DNA of 64,000 bases from Entophlyctis helioformis (GCA_025526915.1 JAHLKH010000045.1:102072-166071); one strand, 5' to 3'; shown: positions 10,900 through 23,512, numbered from the stretch's first letter. Notes: generated by a model from the letters alone, not told the origin. Numbers and translations: made by a program.

Positions 10900-11177
10900 G
10901 GCGGACGGGAGGGGGCTAATACGAATCTGGGTTTTTTGGATAATGGGTGGTGGTCGCAGGCCTGACAGCGAACGAAGCGAGAGCGAGAGAGCGTGCGGGA
11001 AAGATGTTTTTGTGCGGCTGTTGCAGGTGGTTGCTGATCGGCTGACACGGCCGGGTTTATTATAAGAATTGTTACGAGTGTTTTGGACACGCTGTATGTA
11101 CTTCGAGGGGCTGGCTGACGGACTGGCTGGCGGACTGGCTGGCTGACCATCTGACTCGCTGATATCTGCGACAACTG

Positions 11178-12705
11178 CTACTGGCTGTTGGCAATCGTCT
11201 CCGTGCTCTTGATCGCCTCCGCTCGCGCCAGTGCGTCCTCGCTGAGCTCAGCGTCGCCCTTGCCGTGCCCAAGCTCGAGATCAATGCCGCCCTTGCGGCC
11301 GGCCTCGCCCGAAACACGCTTCTTTTGCACACCAATGTCGCTCTCGTCGTCAAGGTCGACCGCCTTGCTGCCCACCACGCGCGCACTGGGCATGCTACCA
11401 CCATTGTAGCCGCTGGCGTCCTTGCCGGTCGGCTGGCGTCGGAACTCCATGATGCTGCCGGCCTTGCCGAGCTGTGCCTGCGACATGGACCCGCCGACAC
11501 CGCTGTTGTGCGCCGAGTTGGAGTTGGTGGACTTTGTCAGCTTGCGGTAGTCGCGCATCAGAGCCCAGCACACGACGGCCGAGCGCGCCTGGTCGACGGC
11601 ATGGGTCACAAAGCCATAGTCAAAGTTGACCGACTGCAGGAGCGTCAGTCGGCGGTCAGTGCGCGCAGCCAGAAACAGCAGCAGCGAGCGTTGGACGCCA
11701 GACACCCACAATGCTGTTGTACGACAGAATGAGCTTGATGGCAATCAGGAACTGCAGATGTGCGTGAACCAAGCATGGCGGTTAGATGGCTGGCTATTCT
11801 CTGTGAGGGAGGCAGTAAAGGCGTGAGGCTTGCGTACCAGCAGGGAAAACACGCGAAGGTGCTCGTTCTTGCGCAGCTGGTTGAGCAGCGTGTATGTCGA
11901 CGAGAGCACCTGGCCGCCACTGACCTGCGACTTGAGCGCAATGCCATGGACCAGCACGACTGCCGTGAAACACTCGAGAACAATCTAGTGGCGTGACGTC
12001 ATCGCCGCGCATTGGGAGAGAAAAACAAGAGGACGGATTCGTCAGTGTCATGCATCACCAAGCGGCTCCGTCCGCACACCTGCATCTGCAGCCGCGGCAC
12101 TGGGCAGCATCGGCATTGGGCAGCAGCTGACTCGTTTGGCGGGCTGGCCCGCCGTCACGCATCATGCATCATGCATCACGCATCGCGCATCACCGCCCTC
12201 ACTGTACCTCGAGAATGTACTGCTGTTTGAAGACGAGCGGGTACGTGTCGCGGCAGGTGCCGGTCTTGGACAAGAAGGACCGGCGCTGGGCGACGCCGAC
12301 GCACACGATGGCAGCATGGGCCAGCAGCGACCCAGCAAACACGGCGCGCGTCATCATGCGGAACGGCGTAAACAGCAACAGCTTGAGCAGCATGATCCAG
12401 TACATGAGATCGAGCGAAATAATCAGCGGGATATTCATCAGGATGCCGCGCGGCTCGCACTCGAGATTCAGAAACACCGTGTAGATGCAGGCGGCCGTCG
12501 TCTTGATGAGCATGAAGATGGATTGCGCGAGGTTGAGGCGGTAGATGGGCTTGTCCTTGACGCGCCACGTCTGGTACGCCTTGAAGCTGGTCGAAAAGCC
12601 CCAGACAACGAGCATCGCAAACGCCGCGCAGCTGATGTTGGAGTTTTGGACCTGGAACCACGTCAGGGTCGATGTCGACCAGATGTCGAAATTGTCAGAG
12701 GACAT
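11178..12705 (-). CDS. Polytopic (about seven-helix) membrane protein, unknown function
   Basis: Exon 1 (12705 to about 12200) reads MSSDNFDIWSTSTLTWFQVQ and then several hydrophobic helices (NSNISCAAFAMLVVWGF; QSIFMLIKTTAACIYTVFL; GILMNIPLIISLDLMYWIML; VFAGSLLAHAAIVCVGVAQ). Exons at about 11990-11830 (IALKSQVSGGQVLSSTYTLL) and about 11760-11700 (FLIAIKLILSYNSI) add membrane segments. The last exon (about 11650-11178) ends in a long polar cytoplasmic tail (LTKSTNSNSAHNSGVGGS, GSKAVDLDDESDIGVQKKR). The layout of seven helices, short loops and a long Ser/Lys-rich tail resembles the uncharacterised 7TM families of zoosporic fungi and possibly receptors. I recognise no ligand-binding or G-protein motif. 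Exon joins are approximate. Confidence 0.65.
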
Positions 12706-13235
12706 TGAAAGAGGTACTGGCTGTGCTGGGAAGTGTACGAGTATGTGCTGATTGTGTATGTAAAGACTGGCATAGGCGTATGCAGGTGCGTGTTAGTGCC
12801 CAGAAACACGGGTCACAAACGTATCTGCAGTCCTGTGTCTCACCAGAATCGCCTGGATTTGTTCGCGTTTCGGATGGGGAAAGGGAAAGTGTGCGGGCCA
12901 AGGCCGCCGCTTTATGAGAAAACGGCCAGCTCGCACAGCCAATACACAGAGCCCCTTCAGTGGGCGATGATGTCAGCTTGGGGCTGCGCGTTGACGTCAT
13001 TGCACGACGCTCTCGCAAAATGATGTCACAAGACTGCGGCGGCAGCAACAGAGCAAGAGCCAGAATGTTTGTGCGACGATGCTGACAGCGCCATCTCCGT
13101 GCTCTCCGCGTCGCTTCTGTGCCACCATCTGCGTCACCCTCTGTGCTAGCCTCCGTCTCCGTCTCCGTGCTGCCATTCAGTCGTACATGTTGCGCTCTAT
13201 TCATTCCAATGAACGCTGTTGTCCACTAAGCAGAC

Positions 13236-14492
13236 TCATGCAATCACGTCGCCTTTTGTGCGACGCTTGTATGCCCCTGGCGACTCAAAGTCGCGCCGAT
13301 CCAGTGCCCACAACCCCCGCCGTTTCCGTCTGCCATGCCATCATCAGTCCAGTCCACTCCAATCCAGTCGATCTGCACAGCAGACATGGCCAGACATGGC
13401 CAGACATGGCCAGGCATCACGCCAACGCACCTTGCTTCAGCCTCGACACGCTCAAACTCGCCACGCAGACCGCCGTACTCTGCGCCTTGTGAGCGATACA
13501 CGACAGCCAGTCCCTTGCGCAGCAACTCCATGGGCACATTGATTGTGCGCGACAGCAGGCAGAACGTCTGGCTGACATACACCATGCCGACCTGTCTCGG
13601 TCACAGGGCATGGCACGGCACGGAATGGCAACACGACACATCACCGTCAGCACCATGTATGTGGCTGCACACACCGAGCCGTGCATCCAACTTGCCAGTC
13701 TGCCGTACTGGTCGCGTCGAAGCAGCTTGACACGCACGATCCGCCCGTCGATGCAGTTGGCCAGCCACGCCTTGGCTTCTGCCGCAAACGGCTGTGCAGG
13801 ATTGCCAAACGCAGCACTCTGCCGTTGCATCAATGCCGTTGCATGCGGTGGTTGACATGTGCTGGATCAGACCATGCGATCCATCCATCCATCCATCCAT
13901 CCGACCATCCGGCCATGCAGCCGTCGCTCACCTCGGGTGCGTCCACGGCAGCCAGCCGGATGAACAGCGACTCTCGAAACGATCCCGTTCTGGGAGTGCC
14001 AAACAGCAGCCATCGCTCGAGCACAGGCAGGTGCATCTGCGCTTGTCCGAGCGTGTTTGTTCGTGCGTGTCCATGCGTTTACAGACAGGCAGCCAAGGTC
14101 AGACACGGCGGCTGCACTCGAGGCAGACTGTAAAGGGCAGAAACATACAGAAACACACGCTCACACACGCTCACACGCACCATGCGGAAGCCATCGCCGT
14201 CCGAGATGCGCAGCACTCGCCCGTAGAGCACCCGCTGCTGCTGGATCCACGCGTCCGGCACGTCGTCGGTGCCTGCTGCTCGCTGGACGAGCCGGTCGTG
14301 TGCAGCCAGCACGATGCGGATGGCAGCAGCCACCAGCGCAGCCAAGACAGCGACGGCGACGACTGTCCTGAGCGAGGCGATGCTGCCGAGATGCAGCGAG
14401 TGTTGCAGCGAGTGTTGCTGTTGCTGTTGCAGTGGCAGTGTGAGCGGCATGCAGCTGTTGCAAACGAGCGGCAAGTGGCGCCGGCAGTTCAT
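13236..14492 (-). CDS. LCL3: LCL3-like mitochondrial-membrane SNase (thermonuclease) family protein
   Basis: The ATG at 14492 gives MNCRRHLPLVCNSCMPL, a Gln run, then one membrane helix (TVVAVAVLAALVAAAIRIVL). Next comes LYGRVLRISDGDGFRM (the Lcl3 'GDGD.F' strand). Later exons read RESLFIRLAAVDAPE (SNase active-site Arg and Glu), AAEAKAWLANCIDGRIVRVK with RRDQYGRL, and INVPMELLRKGLAVVYRSQG. The final exon reads LWALDRRDFESPGAYKRR and ends at TGA (13236). This order is the Lcl3 family, an endonuclease-like protein anchored in mitochondria. At least five exons with short introns; one intron near 13880 has an ATCC microsatellite. Confidence 0.85.
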
Positions 14493-14586
14493 TGCATGCA
14501 ATCATAGATATGTGTGGTTGTGGTTGGTTGTGGTTGTTGATGAGGTGGCAGTGGTCGCAGCCGCCTGTGCGATCCACGCCGTCGCA

Positions 14587-15281
14587 TCACAGGCTCTTGC
14601 GGGCCGCCGCCCCCGAGCGCATCCAGAACTCGAGGTTGTGTGTGCGCATGAAGCGAGCAACCGCCGGCGTCAGAAACGCCGTCAGCCCCGCCCGCAGCGG
14701 AAAGATGATCTTGTGCGCAGCGAGCGCAACCAGCAGCGTGGTGCCCATGCGGGTGTAAAAGTCGTCGCTGGCACTGGCACTTCCACTGCTGCTTCCACTG
14801 CTGCTGGCACTGGCCACCTCGGCCCCGCCGTCTGCCCCCTGATCGCCATCGCCGCTGCGGCTGCCCTTCCACCACTGCTTGAGATCGTCCATGCGCCGAG
14901 TGACGGGCGACACATCGATGCCAAAGTGGACGGCCGCAACCCTGCCGTGCCAGCAGCGCATCGCCCGACCGTCAGCAGCCTGCATCGCTGTGCCATGCTG
15001 TGCCATGCCATGCTGTGCTGTGCCGCACCACGACAGCCAACGACCGCCACTCACCAGCTTGGGTACGAGACGCAGGCAATGGCCGAGTATGTGATGAACG
15101 CAACCGGCCCGTACTCCTTGAACAGCAGCTTGAGCCCGCGCACAGGCCTCTCGGGCTTCTCGGGCGGCTTGGATGCTGCTGCCGACGACGACGACGATGC
15201 CGACGACGAGCTGCTCATGGGCCGCCGCACGGCACGCAGCCCAAGCCGCAGCACGCTCGGAATGGCGCGAGCGTGGTGCAT
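14587..15281 (-). CDS. FAM210/DUF1279 mitochondrial membrane protein
   Basis: Two exons: 15281-15055 and 14941-14587 (GTGAGT donor, CAG acceptor). The N-terminus MHHARAIPSVLRLGLRAVRR looks like a mitochondrial transit peptide, followed by a Ser/Ala run. The DUF1279 domain is unmistakable: GLKLLFKEYGPVAFITYSAI in exon 1, then the join YPSWVAAVHFGIDV, and DFYTRMGTTLLVALAAHKII followed by FPLRAGLTAFLTPAVARF in exon 2. Human FAM210A/B are inner-membrane proteins linked to mitochondrial translation and metabolism; fungal members are poorly studied. About 193 aa. Confidence 0.9.
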
Positions 15282-15510
15282 GCTGCGTTGTTGTGGGTCT
15301 GCTGGGGCAAGCTTGGCAGACCAGATCTGAACGGTCCAAGCGATCCAAGCGATCCAATGCGCTCGTGCATGTGCACGTGCCGTCACCAACACGCCAGCAG
15401 GTGCCAGCATCGACTGATGGCTGCCAGCCGAGACTGCGTCCTCCCTCAACCACTCGCCGCAGTGCAAGCATGCAAGCAACACAAGGACAACCCGTCGCAA
15501 CCAAGCCCGT

Positions 15511-18500
15511 TTATTCGTGTTCGTCCGGAGCCATAATGTCCAGGATCTGCTGTGTAAAGGACAGATGCTCGTGCAGCGAGCTTGCCGAGGCCGGTGTGGG
15601 CGGACGCACCGAGTTGGCCGAGCGCACCATGACCTCGGTGGCCTGCGTGGACGCCGACATGATCTCCGTGGCAGGCGTGTGCACAGCCAAGCCGTTTGGC
15701 GTGGACGTGTTGCCCGAGGGTAGGCCGCTCGCACCAGGTGCGATGGCCGTGGTGATGGCCACGCCTGCATTGGGCGGTGCGAGCCCGCTGGACAGCAGAC
15801 GGCGGTGCTGGGGCTGGAACTGGTAGCCGTGCACATTGACTTGCGCGCCGATGCGCTGGCGCTCTGTGATGCTGCCTGTCGCGCTCGTGGGCGAGAACAG
15901 GTCGGGCGAGGCTGCACGCAACGAGTCGGTGTCAGAGTCTGAGACGACCGTGTCGGCCCAGCTCTGCACCGAGCTTGGCCGGATCCGCGACACGTTGCGG
16001 ATGCGAGACACGGATGGATCAACAATGTTCTCACCTGCAGTGCCACTTGGCGAGACGGCACTGCGAGTACCGCCTGCACCGCCGACTCCCTGGTACATGG
16101 ACGCGTCAAAGCCGGCCGACATGTACGCCATGCGCATATCGTGGACCGCGCTCGAGTTGCTGCTCGTGCGCGCCGGTGCTGAGCGCAGCCGCTTGAGTGG
16201 GTCGTTGTCGTCGCGGCCCATGCGTCTCAGCAAGTCGGCAATGACCGTGTCGCGCTCGTGTGCAACCGACTCGAGATGCTCGACCTGCAGACGCACAAGC
16301 GCCAGATCCGCCTGCAACAGCTCGTTGTGCTCCACAAGGCCAGACACGTCCGATGCAACATCGTGCATGTCGTCAAGGACATTCCTTTCCTCGTCGTCGT
16401 CGTCGTCATCCATCGCAAGCTGTGTGCCGGCATTGACGGCCGTTGGGGACGAGCTGATCGAGCGCGTGGTTCCTGCCTGGCTCGAGGCAACCGTCGTGTC
16501 TGCGCCAGACGCCTTGGCGCTGCGAGCCGGCGACGCCGACCGTGCATCCGTCTGGGTCGCAACATCGTTGGTTTCGCGGATCTTGCGAAGACGAGACTCG
16601 AGGCTTGTGCGCGAGTCCATGTTGCGCACGTCGTATCCAAGAGAGATGAGGATGCTTTCGAGCTCGCGGCGCTCAGCAAACGACGCCTCCAGGTCGTTGA
16701 TGAGCATCTCCTTGTCACCCTCGAGGTCAATGACAAGCTGCTCGAGATCGTTGACGCGCCGAGCCGTGTCGAGGATCGTGTTGTGCATGTACTCGTCACG
16801 AGCCCTGAGACGGGCCTGTGTTCCACGCAGCTGCCTGTCGAGTTCGGCAGCCTGCTGCACGCCTGTGACGAGGTCGGATGCCAGGACCTGGAAGACGGTG
16901 AGGAAATTGGCCGGCTTCTGGCCGACACCGGCAAACAGACGCGCGGTCCACTCCTCGTCCTCTTGAAGAGCGGTGCGGTTGTTGCTGTAGACGCTGCTGT
17001 TGAACTCGCGGTGCACATTGCTCATGTCGTTGAGGTACGAGAGCAAAAGGTGCTGCTCAACCGTACGCTGCTCGCGTGAAACGGCGGGTGCATTGAGCTT
17101 TGGCGTGGTGGGCGACGCAAGGAGCGCTCCGACTGGCGAGAACGACGACTCCATCGTCAATGAGCGATTCGTGTTGACCTGCAGGAGACCTTGCGTCAAA
17201 GTGGCGGGAGAGGCGTTGCGCGGCTGGGAGGCTTGTGACTGTTGCTGGTTGGGGTGGGGCGGTAGGGATGCAAAGGCAGGCAAGGGCGGCGAGCTGCGCA
17301 GCGGCCGATCGCCTGTCGCAACGGGGCTGCCGGCGCTCTGCTGGACGGCGCTGTTGAAATTGGCAACAAGCGCGGCGACCCGTGGAGATGGCGACGATCC
17401 TGCGCTGGAGAGTGCCTTGGAAGCCGTGAAGCCGGACGGCTGTCCCTGTTGTGCCTGCAGCATCTGCTCCAGCTCGGCGATGCGACGATCCTTGGCGGCC
17501 GCATCTTCCTTAAGCTTGGACACCACCGCAGCAAGCTTGCCGCTCGCTCCGCCCTGTGACTGCTGCTCGTCATCTCGAACGGGTGCCTCGGATTCCATCT
17601 TGCGGTCGCTGCCGCTGCCGATATTGCCGTGGATCGAGGAAACCTGGGCAGCAGATTGCACATCGGCCGTATCGTCGAAATACTTGCCAAACAAACGCGC
17701 AAACGAGTCCTGCAGTTGGTCAACATCCTGGGCACCAACCACGTAGTCCTGGACAGCGTACTGGCGGTCGCGCTGGTACGACACGATGGATCGGACGTGC
17801 TCGAGCTGCTTGGAAAACTCGGAAACGGCCAGCATCAGCTCGGGCTGATCGGGCGACATGGGCACGGCGGCCGCGGCGTCTGGGTTTCTGCCAGACGCCA
17901 GCAGACTGGCAATGGCCGACGGCGAGGCGTCCGAGGGCAACCCAGAGTCAGCTGGCGCCGTGTGCGGGTATGACAGTTCCTGCGGCTGGCGGGTGTAGGC
18001 GCCAGAGATCATAAAGGGGCTGCTGGCCAAATGGCGAGGAGACGAGGAGAGGATGTGGTTGTACCGCTCCTTGAGCTGCTCGAGCTGCTTCGAGAGAGTC
18101 AAGATCTCGTTGTCGCGCTCAAGGAACATACTGCTTGGTCGTGCAGGGCGGTCGAGGCTCTGTTCTACAGCAGCCTTGGCAGCGACGGCAGCCGCGCCAC
18201 TTTCAGCTGGAGCAGCCCCGTCGGCGTTGAGATGCGTCTCGATGCTGAGCTGATACAAGCGGCGCTCGCTCGCCTCGAGGATCGCAATGCGCTGTGCAAG
18301 CTCCTTGCGCAAGTGCTCCGACTGGCGACTCTGCACGCGCAGTAGCTTCATCTCTTGGAAGTACGACATCATGAGATGCTGCTCGACAATCTGCTGGTCC
18401 GTGAGCTGCGACGACGATGACGACGAAGATGCGGCCGCAGCTGGCTGAGCCGACTTGGCCTGCGACTGTGCAATGCTTCTTGAGCCGGCAAGCCAGCCCT

Positions 18501-21500
18501 CCAGCCAACGCAGGTACACACGGAGCTCTTCGTGCAGATCCTGGCGCTGCCGAGCATCCAGCGGCGTGTCGGTCGACGTGAGCTTGTGAACCATGGTCTG
18601 GAGCGACTCTGAGAACGTGAGCAGCTGCTCCGTCGTGGCAGTGTCATTCTCGTCGGCAGTCTCGATGCGATTCTCGATGCGTTCGGCAATGCTGGAGATC
18701 TGGTTGATCAGGCTGGCCGTCTCGACTTTCTGCTTGTCTTCAGGCACAAGCGATGGTGCGCGCTTGCGTTGGAGGGTCGGCTTGCTGATGCTGGGCGGAC
18801 CGATGGGCGGTGCAGCGAAGGGAGGCACAGAGTCGACCGGAGTGGCGGCAGTGGATGCAGAGTGCTTGATCTGCGATCCGACAAGCACGCCTTCGCGGAA
18901 GGACGCCTGGTCGTCGATCTGGCCGGCATCGCTTTGAGAGGGAGAAGTGCCGCCATTGGCACCGTGGAGCCAGCCTTCGAGCCAAGACAGCTTGGCGCGG
19001 ATCTGGTCGCAGATGCTGGCACGCTCCTGGGGAGAGAGCGGCTGTCTGGCCGATGTGAGCTGGCCCATGAGGCTGTGCAGCGTGTTGGTGAACGCGTACA
19101 GTTGCTCTGCCGATGCAGACGAGGCGTCTTCGGGATGGTCGGAAGACTGCAGACGGGCGTCGATGGCTTCGATCAGCTCGACCATGCGGTTGACAAGCTC
19201 GCCAGTCTGCAGCATCTCCGACATGGCCAGAGAAGTGCTGGGAACAAGAGACGGTGCACGCTTGCGCTGAGTACCAGGCGCACCAGGGTCGCCAGGAGGC
19301 TTTGGCGGGTTCTTGAGTTTGGATCCAGCGAGCCAGCCCTCGAACCACGTGTTTGCCTGGGCATCGACTGCGTTGCTGCCATCGACAGAAGGCGGCAGAG
19401 AAGCGAGTGAATCCGGCTCGACCGGCTTGATCGAGGACGCGCTGACTTCAACACGCTCGGTGATGACCGAGATGCGCTGGATAATCTCCTGCAAACGTGC
19501 CTCGTTGACCTGGGACACCACCTCAAGCTGGCGATCGCGCTCCGCAACCAGCTGACGCAGGATCTCGAGCTCGCGCTGGTAGTCGTAGATGACGATATCA
19601 ATCTCAGCGTCGCGGTTGACGAGCGTCTGTTCGAGCTCGCCCAGCCGGTTGAGCGTGTTGGAAGAGTTGGCATGAGACGATGCCAGCGAGAACTGCTCTT
19701 CGCGCAGCTCGGTGATCTCGTTGAGAAGTGACTCGATGTGGTCCTGCATGTCGAGGCAGACCTTGCTCTTGAGATCCAGATCGGTGGCAAGCTCGGAGCT
19801 CTTGATCTCTGTGGCCGACAGCTCTGCGCGCGCGTGGTTGAGCTGCTCGCGCAGGAGACGCAGCTGGTCCCGCAGATCGTCGTCGGACTTGACGGTAATA
19901 CCGGGCTTGTTGATGGCGACGCGTGTGCGCACCGAACGAGCGCGAGAAGCAAACTGCAGCGTGCTCTTGGACTCGGAGATGTCAGGCACTGACGGACTCA
20001 GGCATGCAATCATCAAAGTTTGACTGTGGCCATGGTACAGCGTGTCAGTCTCTGACCGCATTCCATAGAGCAGCATCAGAAGGCATTGTGGCGCACCTGT
20101 TGCCACCAAGAGAGTCTTGAAGTAGCCGCGTGAGCTTCGATTCGCGATACGGGATGTGCACAGCTGCCGATGGACGGGCAGAGGAGGCGGAAAGAGCATT
20201 GATGACTTTGCCCAGAGCAAGCAGTCCCGAGTTGATGGAAATGCCCTCCTTGGCGCGGTCGCCAACTGCATTGGTGTTTTTGAGACGCTCGGAACCCGCC
20301 AGATCGACAAAGTTCAGTTTGGACGTGATGCTGCCAACAACGTCATCGCCAGCGATAAATCCTTGTGTGATCACAATGGAGAAGATGGCGTGGGAGCGGG
20401 ACGATGTTGCGTTGGCGCCTGTGGCTGCTGTCTGGCGAAGCTGCGTTCCCTTGGCAAGCAGGCTAGGCCCCGTGTCGATTGGATAGATGGGCATGTGAGA
20501 AGCCAGCAAAAGCATTGCGGCCAACATACTGCCTGGCAGCTTACCGTGCAATGTCTGCAGGCGACGATACAGGCAGGTAGCGGGCACCCTGGACATAGGT
20601 GCCCAGCTGCTTGTCAAAGCGAACAGCCAGCGGTTCACGGCTAGGCTCGCGACCGTCGCGCGGACTGGATGAGCTCGAGCTTGCCAGCATGTTCTTGCGC
20701 TTTGGCGAGACCTGACTGACGGGAGTATCGGGCAGCGGCACAGACTCGAACAGGTCGATCACATCGTCGTTGTAGATTTCGAGAAACGAGACCTTTGCGG
20801 ACCAGGTGAATCCAAGCACGTCGCGCGCCTTGGCTTCGAGAGCCAAGAAGGTGAGGTTTGCCGCGCGCGGCACGATGCCTGCGTGTGGATGCAACGCGTC
20901 AAGGGTATGTCAGTCAGGCAAGAGCCCTTGGCGAGGTACGGGTATGCAAAGCAGGCAGTTACCTTGGGATGTAGGGTCAGAGACGGATCCCGCAGATCCC
21001 GACGCGCCAGTGCCCATTGTGAAGGTCTTGCCCGATCCGGTCTGGACACAGCCAGAGCCCAGGATGTGCACCAAGCCAGGCAAGGCGCACGCAGTCCACC
21101 TGTTAGTCTACGTTCCTCGGGCCGAGTAGCACATGCACAGACGTGGATGGATGGATGGATGGATGGATGGATGGATGGATGGATGGATGGATGGATGGAT
21201 GGATGGATGGATGGATGGATGGATGGATGGATGGATGGATGGATGGATGGATGGATGGATGGATGGATGGATGGATGGATGGATGGATGGATGGATGGAT
21301 GGATGGATGGATGGATGGATGGATGGATGGATGGATGGATGGATGGATGGATGGATGGATGGATGGATAGGTACCTGGCCATAGGCAATGACGGTGACGT
21401 TGAAGCCTTCGATGAAATGGTTGAGGATTGGCGCAACGGCAGTCTCAAAGACAAGCTCCTGTGAGGCGTTGGTGCCAAAAACGTGGTCGAACGAGTACTG

Positions 21501-21899
21501 CTTCTGGTCTGTGGAGCGTGCACCAGGGGCACCGCCGGCCGACGGGGTCGAGCCGACGGGCGATATGGTGGAGCGCTTTGCAGCCAGCGAGACGTCGTCG
21601 AGCGTGAGCGAGTCTGAGCGGGAGCCGTCGGCGAGCAGGGCGTAGCGGCTGTCCTTTTTGGCCTCGTCGGGCCAGATGGGCCGGATCCTGACCGCAACTT
21701 GAACCGACGCCAGCAGGCCAGCGCCGGCGTAGGCGGGCGACGGGAAGGGCGAGTTCGAGTTCGAGTGCGAGGGCGAGAGGGGCGTCATCAGGAGCGGCGG
21801 GAGCGGTGAGGGCGAGGGCGTCGGCATTGGCATTGGCCGGCCAGCGCCGCCAAGGGCGCCCGGGCCAGCAGGACCGCCTGGTTCTGGCACTGCACGCAT
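15511..21899 (-). CDS. Very long kinesin (kinesin-4-like N-terminal motor, more than 2,000 aa)
   Basis: The ATG at 21899 begins a Pro/Ser-rich leader, then [18 protein letters not shown] (motor start), [14 protein letters not shown] and [10 protein letters not shown]. The P-loop is split by the intron 21374-21042, then [12 protein letters not shown]. Next exons give [17 protein letters not shown] and [19 protein letters not shown], then [15 protein letters not shown] (switch I) and [15 protein letters not shown] (switch II). A single exon from 20310 to 15511 encodes 1,599 residues: the motor end, coiled coil ([20 protein letters not shown]), two tandem RKRAPSLVP...WLEGW modules, two VEQHL..SY blocks and a Ser-rich tail without WD40. 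The motor resembles kinesin-4. The stop TAA is embedded in AATAAA. Confidence 0.9.
21145..21368. repeat. Perfect (GGAT)56 microsatellite inside a kinesin intron
   Basis: 224 bp of uninterrupted GGAT units (56 copies by counting) lie within intron 21042-21374, a few bases from its 5' splice site on the minus (gene) strand, where it reads ATCC. Shorter GGAT/ATCC runs occur in introns at about 13879-13902 and 41489-41512 and at about 34483-34520. Confidence 0.97.
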
Positions 21900-22544
21900 C
21901 GCAGGTTGTTCAGCCGAGTGCGATTGTGTGTGTCTGTGTGTGTGTGCAAGCGTGGATTTGCGGCGGCCCGCCATTTGAGCAGGCTCGAAGCCGCACGCCT
22001 GCCGCACGACTGCGGCCGCTTGGCGTGCTCGGCAGTAAAGACACCGCGGGCAGGCGTGCGTGTGCGTGTGCGAGTGTGTGCATGTGTGTGCATGCTAGCA
22101 GCAGCAGCATGGGATGGCTGGCCTACCTGACATGGCGATGCTGTGGTATGTGCTGCGTGTGTGCGTATGTTTGTATGTGTGAAAGCGCGGGCGGCGTCTG
22201 TCCGGGCAGCAGCGGCTGTTGGTCGTCAGCCCAATCAATCGACGGCGGCACACGGCGCTGAGTGGCGTGGCGTGGCGTGGCGTGGCATGGCATGGCTCGG
22301 TGCACGCACGCACGCACGCACACGGGGCACGGGCACCGGCACCGGCACAGACACAGACACAGGCATAGACACAGACAGACACACGCTCGGTGCCATTGCA
22401 GCCACGCTGTCGCGGTGGCCCGTCTGTGGCACATTCCCGCCACGGATCGCTTCACTCGCTCACACTCACTCTGTTACTCTTCAGGTGGATACGATGGAAA
22501 GGATTCATTCCGACGGTCAGACAGACAGACAGACTGCGCGGCCG

Positions 22545-23436
22545 TCACTGCGCGGCCGTCGGCTGCTGCTGCTGTTGTTGCTGCTGGGCAAGCGTCTGCA
22601 GCTTGACAATCTGGGCAAGGGCCATCACGCACAGGGCTGCATTAGTCGAGTCGCACACAGGGTCTCCCTCTCACACGCACGCCCCACCTCGAGCTTCTTC
22701 TTCTCCTGCTTCTCCTCGAGCTCCTTGATGAGCGTCTCGGCGCGCTTGCTGCCACCAGATCCCAGCCAGATCCCAGACAGAAACCAACCAGATCCCAGGA
22801 AGATCCAAGACAGAGTCAGCATCCTGCAGCGGTCCAGTCCTCGACAGCTTGGGGCAGCAGATCCAAGGACTCACATCTCGCCCTTGATGTAGTCGATGCG
22901 CTTGGACACGTTGCCGACCGCCTCGGGCGTGTCCTGCTTCACCAGCACGGGGCCGATGAGCTTGAAGATGGTGGCGTCGTCCTTGAGCAGGCCAAACTCC
23001 TGTCCACGGGATGCCCATGCAGCCGTGCCATGCGACGATCAGCCTCTGCCAGCATCGTGCGCTCGGGATCTGTGCAGCAGCCGGGCAGCAGCTGTTGGGC
23101 TGATGGGTTGATGGGCATCCAAAGAGTGACGCACCTTGGCAACCTCTTCGTTCTCCTTGAGCTGCGACTCGAGCTGCGTGCGGTTGCGCACGGCCTTGGA
23201 GTAGTCTGTCCGACAGGGCACCACCGCATGTCAGCATCCGCATCACCAGCCGACTTGACTGCCGACTCGACTGCTTCTGGCTCTGCTGAGCCAGCGAGAG
23301 ACGCCAAGCCAAGCCCAGCCAAGCCAAGTCCGCACAAGCACAGCCAAGCCAGCAGCCCAGGGCAGCCGCTCCACTCACCCTGCTGGAGGCTCTGGAACGA
23401 AGTCACCTCAACCTGCAGACGCTCATTCAACGACAT
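22545..23436 (-). CDS. PFD6: Prefoldin subunit 6
   Basis: Small five-exon gene. ATG at 23436 reads MSLNERLQVEVTSFQSLQQ. Following exons give DYSKAVRNRTQLESQLKENE, EFGLLKDDATIFKLIGPVLV with KQDTPEAVGNVSKRIDYI, and KRAETLIKELEEKQEKKKLE, ending in IVKLQTLAQQQQQQQPTAAQ with TGA at 22545. The two coiled coils around 'LL..D..IFKLIGPVLVKQD' are the beta-type prefoldin 6 (Yke2) signature; the hexamer delivers unfolded actin and tubulin to the CCT chaperonin. It is divergent from mS33, with only about 140 bp between start codons, mostly a (TG)n tract. Confidence 0.92.

Positions 23437-23437
<1 letters not shown>

Positions 23438-23512
<75 letters not shown>
23438..23512. repeat. (TG)n microsatellite in the prefoldin-6/mS33 divergent promoter
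   Basis: About 37 uninterrupted TG units start one base upstream of the prefoldin ATG (23436) and end about 63 bp before the mS33 ATG (23576), so the repeat makes up half of the shared promoter and 5' UTR space. Confidence 0.95.

Noticed and set aside
12100..12190. CATCATGCATCACGCATC-type repeats as a regulatory element
   Set aside because: Short imperfect repeat within an intron of the membrane protein gene; nothing distinguishes it from the other simple repeats here.
15836..16966. 376-codon plus-strand open frame within the kinesin exon
   Set aside because: Opposite strand of a 1,599-codon exon with clear coiled-coil and kinesin context; composition is Ser/Arg shadow type.
21143..21370. 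WMDG/IHPS repeat peptides, and a possible CRISPR-like array
   Set aside because: Pure tetranucleotide microsatellite without spacers, inside an intron of a eukaryotic gene.
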